64,000 bases of DNA from Ptychodera flava. Taxonomy: Eukaryota; Hemichordata; Enteropneusta; Ptychoderidae. Where the stretch lies: contig NC_091947.1 in the NCBI RefSeq assembly GCF_041260155.1, positions 28,977,615 to 29,041,614 on the forward strand, in the 5' to 3' direction. Within the stretch, counting starts at the first letter, position 1; every line of letters starts with the position of its first letter. Position numbers and translations under genes: made by a program. Of the stretch, positions 59,274-64,000 are shown piece by piece. The notes under the pieces were generated by a model. That model saw only the letters and a program-made list of their open reading frames with translations, made no database searches and was not told the DNA's origin.

Positions 59274-62200
59274 GTACACCTTACTGTAGGTACTACAAAA
59301 GTAAAACTTCAGTTTTACAGTCTTGTTTAGCACTACCAGTTAGTTGAAATTGACTTTAAACTTCTGAAAAGATCAAGGCTCATATTATTTGCACAGTGAC
59401 AAGCAAAATGAAGTACATGTAGAAAACTTGCAAGGAATCATGGGTAGTTTGAAGGTTAGGTTCCGGTCGGCTTAATTGCTGTCTGCCTTATTTTCAACAC
59501 AGCCTGCTTTTTCAAGGGACTGTGTTTTCAAGTAACTAGCAATAGGCTGTTGAAGAAACACATAGAAAACTAACATTTCACCGTAGATACGCAGGATTGA
59601 GTCCAAATGCTGTAAACCATTCTGAATTTACCGTGAGAAAGACGAAATTAAAAACTGAATTACAGATATGCCTGCTCATTGAAAATATGCAGTGACGGAG
59701 ACCATTTGCATCAGATTTGGAGGATGCAAAGCATTTCCTTCTCTGGGAATAAAACCTTTGTTAGAATGTTGTTCCCAGCTCCCCAGATGTGATTGTGTGT
59801 TTGTGGATAGTTCCCAAAGGGAATCGACCTTCTAGATATTAACTTCTAGGTACAGTTAATATTACAATGACCCGTCAATGCATTTACTGTGTGTCTATTT
59901 CTGGGATACATCCATTTAGGCAGGGTGTCAGCTGGATAGTAATCTGCTTCAACAATAAGTTTGTGAGTTTCAAAGCTTTTCAAGCAGAAAGGTAAACAAT
60001 TTCGCTGTCAGTTGTCCAAACAAAGACATCAGTATGAAATCAAATTAATATCAAAGATTTGACAATTTGTTACATGTATAATGAGAAAAATTCAGGGCTT
60101 TTCTTTTCATTGGTTCAAAATTAGCCATTGTTGCTTCATGATGCCTAAGTAAAATTCACCATGCATCGTAATATTTTTCTGAGAATATGAGAAATTTATG
60201 CATGTGGAATTCTGTTCTTTAGTTGAATTAATCACAGGATATGCATGATTTTAAATTCAAAATGGGCTGAGGAAATCCCAACTCAACAATCCTACAACAG
60301 TGCAAGATGCAAGGTGCAACTGTCGGAGACCTGAAACTATGTCCAAACCATGAAACCACAGGGCACACATCAAAGAATTTTACGGGAGGGACGTCATAGA
60401 TAGATGGCATATGCGTGTGATTTTTCACTCTTTACAATCGCCAACATGAACACGGTATCTGCTGATCATTTCAGGGCTGAAAAGTTACTGAAGGCGGGTT
60501 ACTCCACACAGTGCTTTATAACTCTTTTGTGTTGATTTCATATTTTGTCCAATGTCAGTGTTAGTAATATCAGATGAAATTGGCGCATGATCCTGTCAGG
60601 GTGATGCCAGAATACAAATCAAGGGTAATTCTCTAGTTCATGTCTGGAAGTGACATGCGTTTCATTTCACTCAAAGAAGTGTTTCCATCTGTGAAAAAGT
60701 CGGCAGAGCAGAACAATAAATCCACGCCCTGAAACAAACCATCCCCCATACTGTTCTGCCGCAACAAGATGTTGTTCGGTATTGTAGGTATGTGGCTAGC
60801 TGTATTCTCTGAGATTAGCCTTCCAAGCTATGTGTTTTGTTTTTCCCTTTTCATGACATACCCACAGTGAATTCCTACGTAGATTTATTGCTTAATTAAT
60901 GCAAACGAAGCTCCTGTTTTCAAAGTTGTACAAGTGGATTTATTTCAAATTGTACTGGGACGGTATGTGTTCAACCTCCCTACCCCTCCCCCCCCCCAAA
61001 AAAAAAGAAAAAAAAGCAAAGAACAAAAAACAAAAAAGCCAAACAAACAACCAAAAAGACTAAAACTGATAATTGTGTTTTGTAAGACATGAAAATTTTA
61101 CCACTCTGTCCTGACAACTATTGTATAATCTTGTAGGGACAGCAACAAAAAAATTGTTTTCTTAGAAATTGAAATTCCAGAAGTTTGTCTCAAACATCCT
61201 CACTCCTGTCAACTTCCTTTTAATAAACTCAATCTACTTTGCAGTGATCAAGGGTTTATTTGAAAGAATTTTAAGTGATGAAACCTTTTATTAGAGGAAA
61301 AGAGATTTTTTCCAACACCCTACACTGGTGCATGCTAAACTATCAAGTATTTTAACCGAACATTAATTTGATATCATCTGGTACATTGCGCCATCCACGT
61401 CCTGGGAGATCCATTCTGTTAAATCCTCCCTGCCATAGTGTGGTTGAACCCTTTCACTGTTGAATTTTGGTAGAACCCTATTGTTTTGCATGGCCAAGGC
61501 GGACCTTCACAGAAGGAAATAGGGTGAAAGGGTTAATCCCGTCACTTTGAATGATGCGATTGGACCTAAATACATGGCATTTGGATTGAATGTGGTAATT
61601 TGCATTTTCCTCAATGCCACTATCTAGCCATATTGAGCCATTCGTCAAATTGCACTGTTATTTATGTCACCCATGATACCTCATATTATATAATCACCAG
61701 CCTATTATGGGTATGGTTCAAGTGAAAGCGAACATTTTTAATTAATAATGAAATGTCTTTTGCTCTTCATTCATGAAAAATTAATGTTAAAGCCTGTTTT
61801 TTTTTCTCCTACTAACAGTAGGTCTTTGGTGCATGGTTGTCTATGGCATGGTAGGATATTGATGATAAAAGCACTGTATGGGGGCTTGTGATGTATTGGT
61901 TACCGGCAAAGCTGTAATTACACAGGCTTTGTGACCCCTGAATGCTCTGCAAGGCCAGTCTGTCACAACAATGTGTGTGTTGTCTCAGGTGGACACCTCA
62001 ATATCCTTCTTTTCTAACAAAGATTCCGTTGTTTTGCCATGATTTTTTTGAACTTTTTCAACAACAGATGATAGAGATTTGTTAAGAAAATCAGGCACAG
62101 ATTTAGACCGTGGCAGTTCCATGTCACCACAGTTATGCCTTTTTTGTTCTCTGCACTGCTGTTGTGAGATGAAGCGCTAGATCGGCCATGTTGACCAAAG

Positions 62201-64000
62201 ACCTCATTGTGAGTGCTCCCAGGGAGTCTTATTGTGTACACTCTGGCACCCCTAACTTGGCTGAGACTTCACATTGTATAGGGAAATGAAGCCCTATTCA
62301 ATTTGTGCCAGCATTTCTGTGTAGTTTGGTTTTAAATGCAAGGCGCTGCCGTAAACGCCATACTCGTTTCGTCCATATGGGAAAGACTTTCTGATTGCCA
62401 ACATGCGTTAGTGAAGCCCTACTGAATGGCAAAGAGGAGGAAAATGTACTGCTGACATTCCGTAAGTTTGAATTTTCATGAACAAAAGGTATTCCAAGTA
62501 GAAAGGCTTTGGGAAGCAGGTGAGTCGAGCTGGGCACACAGGAAAGGTGGAAGCTCCGATAAAGTAGACTTCAAGCTACTCTTTCAACAGAAATGTAGGC
62601 GTGAGCGTACTTTTGGCGGCCTTTCATTTAAATTTTAAATGTTTTGACAAACATGGAAGGGAATTTGCTGTGAGGTTGGTTTCTTTTATGAGGTGCATAC
62701 TCTTCCCACGGGCCTGCATAGGTGATAAGCAATGGATATTATGTAATGACATTCAGGCTTATGTCTTTGAGGAGCGCGGGACTGAAAGAATTCATTCTTT
62801 CTCTGTGGATGAATGGAGGGGGTAGTGTTATCACAGGGGCTCAGAGTCAATGGCAGGGAGTTTGAACTTCTTCGTAGAGAAAGGAGCAAATTTACATGCA
62901 GTAGTATTCACGTCTTGAGGTCAATCTTACAATGGTCGCTCAGTCAACTGGACAGATGAATGCTGTGAGATGATTAAAAATAAACACTGTTGCTGGTATC
63001 ATGGTAACAAAAGGAGACGGTGGAAAAAGAAGCTGCTTTCACATCATGTTGGAAGTTGCGGCACATGTTGGAAATTTTTGTGAAAAAGGCTTGAACTGAG
63101 CTGAATGGGTTTTCTATTCAACATTGGGCACTTCCTTTGCATATTTTATGGACAAGAATGTGTTGATGATACATTGTCGGCATTTTGTTGTTTGTGGCAT
63201 TGAGCCATAATCTGTGACCATCGAGAATGATTAAAAAAATTGCACACACACACTCTATATAAATTGTAAAACTCTCCAACCAAAAACCTGATGTGGGAAT
63301 CACTGACAATGGACAGGAAAGGTTTAATGTTTATGTTTAGCATACTTTTATGTGTTTATTTCTTTCCATTGTGTTGATGTTGATGAATGCTTCAACCAGT
63401 GTGCCACCTATTTGACAAAGTTTTGAAATGTTGGCCTTCACTGTGTGAAGACTTGATAATTTGATAACATTTGTATGGACTGACCTTCCAATGTAAAAAA
63501 AGCCTATCATCCTAAGAGCAGTTATTCACTATCACTCATTGAGTAACCTTGACGTGTGTAGGTGAGCGCTGTGTTTTCTGTGTGGCATGGAAAATGTACT
63601 CATCGCACCGTTAGAGAGAATGTAGATCTCATTTATGAGTTTCAGCTCCGTCTTGTGGTGTTTTCTCTTCCATTCCCAGTGTCAATATGCATGGGATGTT
63701 TGCAAAGCTTTCAGTGCGGTCACACAGCCAGCCATGGTGACCGTGTGTACGTTCTGAAATTTGTTTGGTTTTCCCTATCTGTTCGTTAATTGAAGTCCTT
63801 GCCATGGGTAAAAAGCAAAACATGATTACACAGAGATTCTTCTGAAATCTGGCCATGTTTCACCAGAGGAAAACAATTCGAGAGGGAAGGTTTTCTCTCT
63901 ACCTGCACCGACAAATGGTCATTTGAGCTTCAGCAGTGCATCATGGGATATGTTTCGTGTCAACATGGCACACATACCAGTCGTGAATACTCTTCAAGCA

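Larger units (their letters stand above)
55657..64000 (+). other. probable first intron of the preceding gene
   Basis: No convincing exon on either strand. It contains two family 1 MITE copies, a copy of the dispersed repeat (57780-57955), a long TA run and an A/C-rich low-complexity stretch (60978-61060). Confidence 0.45.

Noticed and set aside
1-64000. CRISPR arrays, operons, tRNA or rRNA genes
   Set aside because: Spliced animal genes; no regularly spaced direct repeats and no intact box A/box B cloverleaf were seen.

Overview
The window is AT-rich DNA from an animal. It holds intronless small heat-shock genes, one 13-exon gene with GT-AG introns, several foldback (MITE-like) elements, a tRNA-type SINE and a Penelope-like retroelement. 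The protein sequences (PRC1 and PNRC2 orthologues close to the vertebrate versions, but divergent small heat-shock proteins) fit a non-vertebrate bilaterian, probably marine. I cannot name the species. This placement is inference.

Layout. 1-6.2 kb: mostly featureless, with a possible 3' end of an upstream transcript at the left edge. 6.2-22.3 kb: a tandem array of four head-to-head pairs of alpha-crystallin-domain small heat-shock protein genes. Each pair has one minus-strand 'A' gene and one plus-strand 'B' gene diverging from a ~0.45-0.5 kb promoter packed with heat-shock elements. One of the eight (A of pair 2) is frameshifted, and a decayed ninth copy lies at 6.2-6.4 kb. 22.3-24.8 kb: repeats and a MITE. 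24.98-41.46 kb: a complete PRC1 gene (626 codons) with a cell-cycle-type promoter. Its introns carry a Penelope-like element with a hammerhead ribozyme core, a SINE and two foldback elements. 41.5-51.2 kb: long 3' flank with several MITEs, a 222-bp tandem duplication and an isolated histone-type 3' stem-loop on the minus strand. 51.17-51.63 kb: an intronless PNRC2-like gene on the minus strand. 55.30-55.66 kb: the first coding exon of an unidentified S/T-P-rich protein gene on the plus strand. Its later exons were not found in the remaining 8.3 kb, which holds two more copies of a MITE family and simple repeats.

Functional view. The heat-shock array looks like a dosage-amplified, co-regulated chaperone locus. 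Every unit keeps a perfect three-module heat-shock element in the same place, while other elements vary. Different parts of the units (promoter, coding, spacer) pair up differently between units, which suggests segmental duplication plus gene conversion. PRC1 is a mitotic spindle midzone bundler and keeps both C-terminal CDK-type TPxK sites. PNRC2 is an mRNA decapping/decay adaptor. About 1.3 kb downstream of it, in the same orientation, is a perfect match to the histone mRNA stem-loop consensus with a purine-rich element after it. This is the most puzzling single signal in the window.
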